Shown here piece by piece: positions 6,822 to 12,935 of a DNA stretch of 12,979 nucleotides (position 1 is its first letter; each line of letters starts with the position of its first letter). The notes beneath the pieces were generated by a model, which ran no database searches, had not been told where the DNA came from, and saw only the letters and a list, made by a program, of their open reading frames with translations. Location of the stretch: assembly GCA_905373425.1 (NCBI GenBank), contig CAJPST010000045.1, positions 1 through 12,979 on the forward strand, read 5' to 3'. The stretch comes from an uncultured Mesocricetibacter sp. (GTDB taxonomy: Bacteria > Pseudomonadota > Gammaproteobacteria > Enterobacterales > Pasteurellaceae). The translations under genes and the position numbers were made by a program.

Positions 6822-6884
6822 AAAGTGCGGTCAATTTTTATGTTGTTTTAGTAAAAACGCTTAAAAAATTGACCGCACTTTTTT
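6822..6884. terminator. Ferritin operon terminator built from an inverted uptake-signal pair
   Basis: A perfect 18-bp stem (6822-6839 with 6864-6881) contains AAGTGCGGT on one arm (6823-6831) and its complement on the other (6872-6880). The loop is 24 bases and the stem runs into Ts on both strands. Confidence 0.9.
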
Positions 6885-6896
6885 ATTAAAGACCTA

Positions 6897-7052
6897 ATGG
6901 TTTATAATGTTCTTTCTTTTATTGCAATTCTTCTGTTATATCAATAGCCCCATCTACTTAAAGACTTGGAAGAGAAAAAAGAGTTTCCCCATGCTCTTAG
7001 TATCGTGCTGAATAATCAAAATATAGAGGAATATCAGTTATTAAAAATCTGA
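6897..7052 (+). pseudogene. Possible short gene remnant interrupted by an amber stop
   Basis: From ATG 6897 a hydrophobic stretch (MVYNVLSFIAILLLYQ) runs to TAG at 6945. The same frame then continues for 34 codons with a protein-like composition (PHLLKDLEEKKEF..., ending EEYQLLKI) to a TGA. There is no good ribosome site and I do not recognise the sequence. It may be a decayed small gene or chance. Confidence 0.2.
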
Positions 7053-7241
7053 AGCTTAAAAACACCTTCAAAATCAACCGCACTTTATTTATTGCAACCG
7101 TAGCAAAATGCACTCGGATTACCAAAGCGTGAAGGAGCAATCGGGGATTATTCAGATTGAATTTGGCACTTATATTCGAAACGTGAAACTCTCGCTTTTT
7201 ATTGTGATTTATCAGATTAGGTCTGCTCTTCTACAGTTTAG
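7053..7241. other. Non-coding stretch with uptake signal and a degenerate coding-like patch
   Basis: An exact uptake signal on the minus strand lies at 7077-7085. On the minus strand from 7147 to 7085 a short frame reads SPIAPSRFGNPSAFCYGCNK and then stops inside the uptake signal. It is preceded by a stop and has no start codon. On the plus strand ATG 7108 opens a 45-codon frame with no ribosome site. I regard the stretch as decayed sequence or part of a dispersed intergenic element, not a working gene. Confidence 0.35.
7077..7085 (-). repeat. DNA uptake signal sequence
   Basis: Exact ACCGCACTT in the non-coding stretch before fnr, unpaired. A near match with one change, AAGTGCGAT, lies at 7259-7267 inside the small membrane gene. 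Confidence 0.9.
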
Positions 7242-7346
7242 TTAAACATAGTGCTGATAAGTGCGATAAAAGAATGCTACCAACAAAATACATAATACAA
7301 TAATGATTTGAATTAAGCGTTTTTTAGTTAATTTTTCGCTAGCCAT
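7242..7346 (-). CDS. Small single-pass membrane peptide, 34 aa
   Basis: A 34-residue frame starts ATG at 7346 with a well-placed ribosome site (GAGG at 7355-7352, five bases before the start). The N-terminus is charged (MASEKLTKKR) and is followed by a hydrophobic segment, residues 11-26 (LIQIIIVLCILLVAFF), then a short polar tail RTYQHYV. This is the layout of a small inner-membrane protein with the lysine-rich end inside. It is divergent from fnr, and an FNR box lies between the two. I do not recognise a family. It was judged real from the ribosome site, composition and compact position. No terminator is obvious after it. Confidence 0.6.
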   Translation of the reverse strand: MASEKLTKKRLIQIIIVLCILLVAFFYRTYQHYV

Positions 7347-7392
7347 TTTCACCTCAGATTTTGATTTAGTTCTTCTTGATTTTTATATTTAA

Positions 7393-7401
7393 TGTTACAA
7401 T
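7393..7401 (+). promoter_or_regulatory. fnr promoter (extended -10)
   Basis: TGTTACAAT is an extended -10 element (TG, one base, then TACAAT at 7396-7401). The -35 region is poor, as is common for such promoters. Transcription would start near 7408. Confidence 0.55.
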
Positions 7402-7404
7402 TTA

Positions 7405-7418
7405 TTGAGTTAGATCAA
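7405..7418. promoter_or_regulatory. FNR box between fnr and the small membrane gene
   Basis: TTGAGTTAGATCAA matches the FNR consensus (TTGAT, four bases, ATCAA) at 9 of 10 positions. It covers the predicted fnr start, where binding would repress, as in the known negative autoregulation of fnr in E. coli. Seen from the other strand it lies about 60 bases upstream of the small membrane gene's start codon, a position where it could activate. Confidence 0.75.
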
Positions 7419-7463
7419 TATTAGCACGATTTTATCGTCGTTTTAGAATTGTTAGGGGACGGA

Positions 7464-8237
7464 ATGAACATTTTAACCACGGAAATAAAAGTAGGTCGCA
7501 AAGTTCAATCGGGAGGCTGTGCTATTCACTGTCAGGATTGCAGTATTAGTCAGCTTTGTATCCCTTTCACATTAAACGAACATGAGCTCGATCAATTAGA
7601 TAATATTATTGAGCGCAAAAAACCCATTCAAAAATCGCAAATTCTATTTAAATCGGGCGATGAACTCACTTCTATTTATGCTATTCGTTCCGGAACAATC
7701 AAATCCTATACTATCAGCGAAACGGGAGAAGAACAAATCACTTCTTTTCATTTACCCGGAGATTTAGTCGGTTTTGATGCAATTATGAATATGACCCATC
7801 CAAGTTTTGCTCAAGCTTTAGAAACGGCGATGGTGTGTGAAATTCCGTTTGATATTTTAGATGATTTGGCAGGGAAAATGCCAAAATTACGCCAGCAAAT
7901 CATGCGTTTGATGAGTAGTGAAATTAAAAATGATCAAGAGATGATTTTGCTTTTATCGAAAATGAATGCAGAAGAGCGTCTTGCAGCTTTTATTTATAAC
8001 CTTTCTAAACGTTATTCGGCACGTGGATTTTCGGCACGTGAATTCCGTTTAACAATGACTCGTGGCGATATAGGTAATTATCTTGGTTTAACTGTAGAAA
8101 CGATCAGTCGTTTACTCGGTCGTTTTCAGAAAATAGGCATGTTATCAGTACAAGGAAAATATATTACGATTAATAATATGCCGGAGTTAGCGGAGCTAGC
8201 AGCAACAACCAAAGCGAAGGTTAAACCTATCGAATAA
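7464..8237 (+). CDS. fnr: Oxygen-sensing transcription regulator FNR
   Basis: FNR is the global switch to anaerobic metabolism. It binds a [4Fe-4S] cluster, dimerises without oxygen and binds TTGAT-N4-ATCAA sites. I chose ATG 7464 (257 aa) over TTG 7449: AGGGGA at 7454-7459 is its ribosome site, and the TTG would start inside it. The cluster ligands are C23, C26 and C32 in the motif CAIHCQDCSISQLC, plus C125 in MVCEIPF. C19, a non-ligand in E. coli, is also kept. A cAMP-type beta-roll domain, a dimerisation helix and a C-terminal helix-turn-helix (TVETISRLLGRFQK, with the DNA-reading E, S and R) follow. uspE follows as in E. coli. Confidence 0.97.
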   Translation: MNILTTEIKVGRKVQSGGCAIHCQDCSISQLCIPFTLNEHELDQLDNIIERKKPIQKSQILFKSGDELTSIYAIRSGTIKSYTISETGEEQITSFHLPGDLVGFDAIMNMTHPSFAQALETAMVCEIPFDILDDLAGKMPKLRQQIMRLMSSEIKNDQEMILLLSKMNAEERLAAFIYNLSKRYSARGFSAREFRLTMTRGDIGNYLGLTVETISRLLGRFQKIGMLSVQGKYITINNMPELAELAATTKAKVKPIE

Positions 8238-8268
8238 TTTTGCTGTAGATAATTATAAAATAACAAAG

Positions 8269-8308
8269 TGGCATAACATAAGAAAAATTTGTGTTATGTC
8301 ATATTTTT
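8269..8308 (+). terminator. Probable fnr terminator
   Basis: TGGCATAACA (8269-8278) pairs with TGTTATGTCA (8292-8301) over 10 bp with one G-U, followed by TATTTTT. The stem is AT-rich, so it may be leaky. Confidence 0.55.
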
Positions 8309-8320
8309 GAACCTCTTAAC

Positions 8321-8349
8321 TTGTCATTTTTCAGAATAACCACTATGCT
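8321..8349 (+). promoter_or_regulatory. uspE promoter
   Basis: TTGTCA (8321-8326, 5 of 6 to consensus) and TATGCT (8344-8349) are spaced by exactly 17 bases. The predicted start is near 8356. Confidence 0.7.
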
Positions 8350-8381
8350 ATAGGTTAATAAAGAAAGCAAAGGAGGTTGTT

Positions 8382-9308
8382 ATGAAGTTCAATAATATAC
8401 TCGTCGTTCTTAACCCGGAAAATGATAAACAATATGCGTTAGCGCGTGCGGTTCGTTTGGTTAAAGAACAAAAAAGCGAAGTTCCCGTCAAAATTACCGT
8501 ATTTTTAGCAGCTTATGATTTGTCCTATGAAATATCAGCTTTGCTTTCTGCAGAGGAACGCGAAGAAATGCACAGAGGCGTGATTGCCCAGCGTCAAAAA
8601 GAAATTCAGCCATATTTAGAAAAATATGCCGATCCTATGATTGAATTTCGACCTGTTGTTGTCTGGAGCAGTAATGAAGCAGAGGCTATTAGTGCCGAAG
8701 TAGAAAAAAATAACTATGATTTAGTAGTTAAATATACCAAAGAGGAAGAAAGTCTGACTTCCTTAATTTTTACTCCGATGGATTGGCAACTTCTGCGTAA
8801 ATGCCCAACAGCAATGTTAGTTGTACGTGATGGCGACTGGAAACACCAACGGCGTATATTGGTCGCGGTGAATGTTTCAGGCGATGAAGATTATCATGAA
8901 GCCCTTAATAAGAGCTTAGTTTCCTTAAGTATTGATCTGGCAGATAATTTGGAACGTGGCAATATTCATCTAGTCAGTGCCTATCCGCCAACTCCGATTA
9001 ATATGGCGATAGATCTGCCGGAATTTCATACCAGTGAATACACCAATGGTATTCGCGGCCAATATTTAATTAATATGAAAGCGTTGCGTCAAAGTTTTGG
9101 TATTGATGAAGATCATACCCATGTTCGCGAAGGTTTTCCGGAAGATGTTATTCCTGATGTAGCAAAAGAGTTAGAGGCAGAGTTAGTCGTTCTCGGTACT
9201 TTGGGTCGCACCGGCTTATCCGCAGCTTTACTGGGTAATACAGCCGAACACGTTATCAGTAAATTAAGTTGTAATTTATTGGCGATTAAACCACCAAAAG
9301 AAAAATAA
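8382..9308 (+). CDS. uspE: Tandem-domain universal stress protein UspE
   Basis: UspE is a cytoplasmic stress protein made of two fused Usp domains. Domain 1 covers about residues 1-150 (starts KFNNILVVLNPEND), and domain 2 about 155-304 (starts RRILVAVNVSGDED). Only domain 2 shows a glycine-rich nucleotide-binding-like loop (GTLGRTGLSAALLGNTAEHV, from residue 272). In E. coli UspE is linked to stress survival, motility and aggregation; its exact biochemical activity is not settled. The length of 308 matches the family (E. coli about 316). AGGAGG at 8371-8376 is a strong ribosome site. Its place next to fnr is conserved with E. coli. Confidence 0.93.
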   Translation: MKFNNILVVLNPENDKQYALARAVRLVKEQKSEVPVKITVFLAAYDLSYEISALLSAEEREEMHRGVIAQRQKEIQPYLEKYADPMIEFRPVVVWSSNEAEAISAEVEKNNYDLVVKYTKEEESLTSLIFTPMDWQLLRKCPTAMLVVRDGDWKHQRRILVAVNVSGDEDYHEALNKSLVSLSIDLADNLERGNIHLVSAYPPTPINMAIDLPEFHTSEYTNGIRGQYLINMKALRQSFGIDEDHTHVREGFPEDVIPDVAKELEAELVVLGTLGRTGLSAALLGNTAEHVISKLSCNLLAIKPPKEK

Positions 9309-9339
9309 GCTGTTTTGATCGATAGCTTATATTAAGTAA

Positions 9340-9380
9340 AAAGTGCGGTCTAAAATCTTATTGATTTTAAACCGCACTTT
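9340..9380. terminator. Bidirectional uptake-signal terminator between uspE and tehB
   Basis: Arms at 9340-9357 and 9363-9380 pair over 18 positions with one mismatch around a 5-base loop. They carry AAGTGCGGT (9341-9349) and its complement (9371-9379). It lies between two convergent genes. Confidence 0.88.
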
Positions 9381-9416
9381 ATTTCTAGGCAAAGTTCGAT
9401 TATTGTTGTTATGTTT

Positions 9417-10280
9417 CTATTCAGGCTTTTTTGCCAACATGGTGACAAACTTCATTTTAATACGATTGCCATGTTCGTCGGTTTTGTGCAATTCGCCCAT
9501 TTCTTCATTGTATTTGAGTAACTCCCAACCTTGATAATAATTTTTTAATTCATTTTCTTTAAAGGTAAAAGAAAAAGGCATTGGACAAGGCACGTCCTCA
9601 GTGGACATCGCTGCAACAATCAGATTATAGCCGTTTGGATTTGTATGCTCCTGCATATTTTTGATAATATTCGGCACGGCATGGCGATCCAAAAACATGA
9701 AAACCACAGTGGAAAGAATGAAGTCATAATTCTCTTGAATATTGGCCGTATTGATGTCATAAAGTGCGGTTTGAATTGGTAAAGATTCTTTATCTGCTGT
9801 TTGTGTTAAAAACTCAATACTTGCAGGATTGTGATCCCACGCGGTGACATCATATCCCGATAGACTTAAAAATAAGGAGTTACGCCCCTGTCCACACCCT
9901 AAATCCAGTACTTTACAAGGTTTCACTGTTTTAATAGCGCTTTTCACTTCTGAATGAGTTGCCGTCATATTATATTTTTTAGTGAAATAATCTTCTTTAG
10001 TACAATAAAATTCAAGATAACATTCCAGATCATCAGAAAGCGCTTCCACTTTGTGCCATAGTTGTGGCTCAACAAAAGGAGTATCATCGTTTGCTGCGAA
10101 GATATGCTCGCTAACCACGTCACCTTGCTCTGTTAGCACGTAAAATTTCAATTTACCGCTTAAAACCGTAATTTTTCCCCAAGTTCCTTCCTTTGTGTTG
10201 TGTTTTTCTTGGAACATTTTTGGCAAGCTGTCTTTGTTCCAAACCGGCATACGCTTATAACAGATTAAATTTTCGTTCAT
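9417..10280 (-). CDS. tehB: Tellurite/oxidant-resistance methyltransferase TehB (two-domain form)
   Basis: TehB is a SAM-dependent methyltransferase that detoxifies tellurite. In H. influenzae TehB has also been linked to oxidant resistance and haem use. The protein is 287 residues, the long Pasteurellaceae form. Residues 1 to about 95 are a small beta-barrel N-terminal domain (starts MNENLICYKRMPVW, contains KHNTKEGTWGKITVL) that short TehB proteins lack. The C-terminal Rossmann domain carries SAM motif I, VLDLGCGQGRN (residues 124-134). The start has an AAGGA ribosome site (10291-10287). An exact uptake signal lies inside the gene at 9762-9770. No tehA transporter is adjacent. Confidence 0.94.
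   Translation of the reverse strand: MNENLICYKRMPVWNKDSLPKMFQEKHNTKEGTWGKITVLSGKLKFYVLTEQGDVVSEHIFAANDDTPFVEPQLWHKVEALSDDLECYLEFYCTKEDYFTKKYNMTATHSEVKSAIKTVKPCKVLDLGCGQGRNSLFLSLSGYDVTAWDHNPASIEFLTQTADKESLPIQTALYDINTANIQENYDFILSTVVFMFLDRHAVPNIIKNMQEHTNPNGYNLIVAAMSTEDVPCPMPFSFTFKENELKNYYQGWELLKYNEEMGELHKTDEHGNRIKMKFVTMLAKKPE
9762..9770 (+). repeat. DNA uptake signal sequence inside tehB
   Basis: Exact AAGTGCGGT within the methyltransferase part of tehB, antisense to the gene. Confidence 0.9.
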
Positions 10281-10316
10281 TTTTTATCCTTATAGGTTCA
10301 ACAAAAGTTGAGCGTA

Positions 10317-10345
10317 ATACTAGGGTATATTAGTGTTTTTTGCAA
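10317..10345 (-). promoter_or_regulatory. tehB promoter
   Basis: On the minus strand TTGCAA (10345-10340) and TAGTAT (10322-10317) are spaced by 17 bases, giving a start near 10310. A small hairpin, CAAC/GTTG with a 4-base loop (10299-10310), would sit at the very 5' end of the transcript. Confidence 0.6.
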
Positions 10346-10346
10346 T

Positions 10347-10374
10347 AAAAAACGGCTCAAAATTGAGCCGTTTT
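10347..10374 (-). terminator. fumC terminator
   Basis: CGGCTCAA (10353-10360) and TTGAGCCG (10363-10370) form a GC-rich stem. On the minus strand a run of six Ts follows. A T-run on the other side makes it potentially bidirectional. Confidence 0.9.
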
Positions 10375-10395
10375 GCTATGTTTGTTAAATTAAGG

Positions 10396-11790
10396 TTACT
10401 TTAGACTACCAACCATATCTTCCGGGCGTACCCATTGGTCAAACTGTTCGGCAGTTACTAAACCAAGATTGATCGCTTCTTCTTTCAGCGTTGTACCATT
10501 TTTATGGGCGGTTTTTGCGATTTTTGCTGCATTTTCGTAACCGATATGAGTATTAAGTGCGGTTACCAACATCAATGAATTTTCAAGTTGTTGTTTAATG
10601 CGAGGATAGTTTGGTTCGATACCTGTTGCACAATGTTCGTCGAAGGAAACACACGCATCTGCTAACAATTGTGCAGATTGTAGGAAGTTTGCGATCATTA
10701 CCGGGTTGAACACGTTCAATTGGAAGTGACCTTGGGAACCTACGAATGCGATGGTAGTGTCGTTACCGAACACTTGCGCGCACACCATGGTCATAGCTTC
10801 GCATTGGGTCGGGTTCACTTTTCCCGGCATGATGGAAGAACCTGGTTCATTTTCCGGAATTAAGATTTCACCGATGCCGGAACGCGGGCCTGACGCTAAT
10901 AAACGAATGTCATTAGCGATTTTGAACAGGCTCATAGCTAATTGACGTAATGCGCCATGAGTTTCTACTAGTGCATCATGGGCGGCTAATGCTTCAAATT
11001 TATTGTCTGCGGTAACAAATGGTAAACCGGTGAATTTCGCAATATAATCAGCGACTTTCACATCATAGCCTTTCGGCGTATTTAAGCCGGTACCCACAGC
11101 CGTGCCGCCAAGGGCTAATTGGCGTAAGTGCGGTAGGGTATTTTTCAATGCAAGTAAACCGAAGTGTAATTGCGCGGCATAGGCAGAGAATTCTTGGCCT
11201 AATGTAAGCGGAGTGGCATCCATTAAGTGTGTGCGTCCGATTTTCACTACATCTTTAAAAGCTTCAGATTTTTGCGCAAAAGTTTTTTGGAGGCGCTCAA
11301 CAGCAGGAATCGTGGCTTCAACGACTTTTTTGTAGGCAGCAATATGCATTGCAGTTGGGAAAGTATCGTTGGAAGACTGGGATTTGTTTACGTCATCATT
11401 TGGGTGAATAATGGATTTTTCACCTAATTTTCCACCGTTTAATACATGTGCACGATTGGCAATAACTTCGTTCAGGTTCATGTTAGATTGTGTACCTGAA
11501 CCTGTCTGCCAAATTACCAACGGGAATTGATCGTCTAATTTATTGGCTAAAATTTCATCGCAAGCTTGGGCAATTAAATCACGTTTTTCTACTGGCAACA
11601 CACCTAAATCATGGTTGGCATACGCTGCTGCTTTTTTTAGATAGCCGAATGCCTCAATAATCTCATGGGGCATAGAAGCCTCAGGCCCGATTTTAAAGTT
11701 ATTGCGTGAACGCTCGGTTTGCGCCGCCCAGTATTTATCTGCTGGAACTTGAACTTCGCCCATTGTGTCTTTTTCAATACGAAATGCCAT
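10396..11790 (-). CDS. fumC: Class II fumarate hydratase (fumarase C)
   Basis: FumC interconverts fumarate and L-malate as a cytoplasmic homotetramer without an iron-sulphur cluster, so it resists oxidants. The general base region shows H188 in GRTHLMDATPLTLGQE, and the signature GSSIMPGKVNP places the catalytic serine at S318. Numbering agrees with E. coli FumC. The 464-residue length is normal (E. coli 467). In Pasteurellaceae, which have a partial citrate cycle, it would run malate to fumarate for anaerobic fumarate respiration; that role is inferred from family knowledge. GAGGT at 11803-11799 is the ribosome site. Two uptake signals lie inside the gene, at 10555 and 11126. Confidence 0.97.
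   Translation of the reverse strand: MAFRIEKDTMGEVQVPADKYWAAQTERSRNNFKIGPEASMPHEIIEAFGYLKKAAAYANHDLGVLPVEKRDLIAQACDEILANKLDDQFPLVIWQTGSGTQSNMNLNEVIANRAHVLNGGKLGEKSIIHPNDDVNKSQSSNDTFPTAMHIAAYKKVVEATIPAVERLQKTFAQKSEAFKDVVKIGRTHLMDATPLTLGQEFSAYAAQLHFGLLALKNTLPHLRQLALGGTAVGTGLNTPKGYDVKVADYIAKFTGLPFVTADNKFEALAAHDALVETHGALRQLAMSLFKIANDIRLLASGPRSGIGEILIPENEPGSSIMPGKVNPTQCEAMTMVCAQVFGNDTTIAFVGSQGHFQLNVFNPVMIANFLQSAQLLADACVSFDEHCATGIEPNYPRIKQQLENSLMLVTALNTHIGYENAAKIAKTAHKNGTTLKEEAINLGLVTAEQFDQWVRPEDMVGSLK
10555..10563 (+). repeat. DNA uptake signal sequence inside fumC
   Basis: Exact AAGTGCGGT in the 3' part of fumC, in the codons for LNTH near residues 413-416, antisense to the gene. Confidence 0.9.
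11126..11134 (+). repeat. DNA uptake signal sequence inside fumC
   Basis: Exact AAGTGCGGT in the middle of fumC, in the codons around PHLR (residues 220-223), antisense to the gene. Confidence 0.9.
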
Positions 11791-11829
11791 ATTTAATTAC
11801 CTCATTGTAAATGTTGAAAAACTAGAGGA

Positions 11830-11838
11830 ATTCTAACA
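11830..11838 (-). promoter_or_regulatory. Candidate fumC promoter (extended -10)
   Basis: On the minus strand TGTTAGAAT is an extended -10 element with a poor -35, giving a start near 11823. A weak -35 fits activator dependence. Confidence 0.5.
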
Positions 11839-11885
11839 CCAGAGGGGTAGGAATGGAATGTTCAGAAAAGAGGAAATGTCGATTT

Positions 11886-11901
11886 TGTGATTTAGATCAT
11901 A
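11886..11901. promoter_or_regulatory. CRP/FNR-type site upstream of fumC
   Basis: TGTGATTTAGATCATA matches the CRP consensus (TGTGA-N6-TCACA) at 9 of 10 positions. The inner part, GTGATTTAGATCAT, matches the FNR consensus at 8 of 10. Its centre is about 70 bases upstream of the predicted fumC start, a usable distance for an activator. Confidence 0.6.
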
Positions 11902-11904
11902 TAA

Positions 11905-11961
11905 AAAGTGCGGTAGATTTTTTATGGGTTTTCAAAACTCCGAAAAAAATCACCGCACTTT
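11905..11961 (-). terminator. Lipoprotein gene terminator from an inverted uptake-signal pair
   Basis: AAAGTGCGGT (11905-11914) plus GATTTTTT (11916-11923) pairs with AAAAAATC (11944-11951) and ACCGCACTTT (11952-11961), leaving one bulged A at 11915. On the minus strand the stem ends in Ts. Both arms hold exact uptake signals. Confidence 0.82.
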
Positions 11962-11983
11962 ACCCCAAGGAGAATAAATGAAA

Positions 11984-12865
11984 TTATTGTTTTACTGCAC
12001 TGAAGCTGATAGGCGTTTCACCTAAAACGTGTTCTTTACTACCAAAGCCAACCATTCCGGCAACCTCTTCTGCGTTTGGTCCGGCTAATGATCCATAGTA
12101 TTTTCCTGAAACATCTTCAGGATAGATTAAATTAGCCTCTGCAACAGCGGTCCCAGTGAACGTTGCATCACCATTTAAATTGGTTCGTTGTAAAATAATC
12201 TCTCTACGATGATCTTCCGTAGTGATTTTGCCTTCTATTGTTCCTTTTCTTGTTTCATTTCTATCATCAAAATCGACATTAAGTACTGTTTCACCCACAC
12301 CTTTTGGACGTAAGGAAACCATATCATAACGAATAGCATTTCCTTTGTAGGTCGCTTTTCCTGACTTCGGTATTGCGGAATCAGGCGTTGGTAGTGTTTG
12401 GAAAAAAGTTGTTGCATCATGCGATGTTATATAACCTTTAAAAGTATGGTTTAAAGCAGGATTAAGTCCTAGCTTAGCTAAGTTCGCACGATTAGTTTCA
12501 GTATCTAATTGAATAGTTGGGTCTAAATTAATGAGTTGTTGACCAACGCTTGGGTTTTGAAATTTCACAATAATACCGTTCCATGAGTATTGTCTATTTT
12601 CTGCCAATAGTTTGTCTGCTCCGACAGGTCTGTCAAGAGACATTTTAATCGTGCCGAGAGCATAATCATCTTTATCAATTTTATGTCCGTAGATATCCAG
12701 TGGAGGAAAATCATAACCAGGTATAGTCGGTCGATTGGATGCTGTCTGATTAATCGTACTTTCTTTCGGTTGATTATTATTGGAGTTACTTCCGCCACCG
12801 CCGCCACAAGCGGTTAATGCCAAAGATGCAATAATAGCTACTGCAGATAATTTGAATTTATTCAT
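11984..12865 (-). CDS. Surface lipoprotein, Slam-dependent / fHbp-TbpB-like
   Basis: This 293-residue lipoprotein precursor has a signal peptide with lipobox LTAC (residues 17-20), so C20 would be lipidated. A glycine-asparagine linker (residues 21-31) follows, as in surface-exposed lipoproteins of Neisseria and Pasteurellaceae. The C-terminal half has the pattern of the factor-H-binding-protein / TbpB barrel family: SGKATYKGNAIRYD (168-181), a VDFDD...GTIEGKI stretch (197-214), ATFTGTAVAEA (234-244) and GKYYGSLAGPNAEEVAG (254-270). Related proteins are exported to the cell surface by Slam and bind host proteins such as transferrin, haemoglobin or complement regulators. The ligand here cannot be read from sequence. 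No slam or TonB-receptor gene is seen in the window. The ribosome site AGGA is about 10 bases from ATG, rather far. Confidence 0.78.
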   Translation of the reverse strand: MNKFKLSAVAIIASLALTACGGGGGSNSNNNQPKESTINQTASNRPTIPGYDFPPLDIYGHKIDKDDYALGTIKMSLDRPVGADKLLAENRQYSWNGIIVKFQNPSVGQQLINLDPTIQLDTETNRANLAKLGLNPALNHTFKGYITSHDATTFFQTLPTPDSAIPKSGKATYKGNAIRYDMVSLRPKGVGETVLNVDFDDRNETRKGTIEGKITTEDHRREIILQRTNLNGDATFTGTAVAEANLIYPEDVSGKYYGSLAGPNAEEVAGMVGFGSKEHVLGETPISFSAVKQ

Positions 12866-12899
12866 AATCTTTTTTTCCTAAGGTGGGTTAATGAAATTT

Positions 12900-12935
12900 A
12901 AGATAGATTATTATCTTGTTTTCCTTTTGTTGCAA
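12900..12935 (-). promoter_or_regulatory. Lipoprotein promoter with overlapping palindrome
   Basis: On the minus strand TTGCAA (12935-12930) and AATAAT (12912-12907) are spaced by 17 bases. The -10 lies within an inverted repeat, AAGATA-N6-TATCTT (12900-12917), which could be an operator. It resembles a Fur site only loosely. Confidence 0.55.

Noticed and set aside
7108..7245. 45-codon plus-strand frame MHSDYQSVKEQ...
   Set aside because: No ribosome site, and it overlaps the minus-strand coding-like patch and the 3' end of the small membrane gene. The composition does not favour it.
7449..7463. Upstream TTG start for fnr
   Set aside because: The TTG would lack its own ribosome site and would place AGGGGA inside the gene. 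ATG 7464 gives the expected 257 residues.
11978..12025. Plus-strand AAGGAGAATAAATG with a 15-codon frame
   Set aside because: The ribosome site and ATG look perfect, but the frame stops after 15 codons and is antisense to the lipoprotein's 3' end. It may be chance or the relic of a displaced gene; not supported as a gene.
12768..12806. Repeated GGC/GGT and AAT codons after the lipobox as a phase-variable repeat
   Set aside because: The glycine run uses mixed codons and the AAT run is only three units long, so slipped-strand switching is unlikely.
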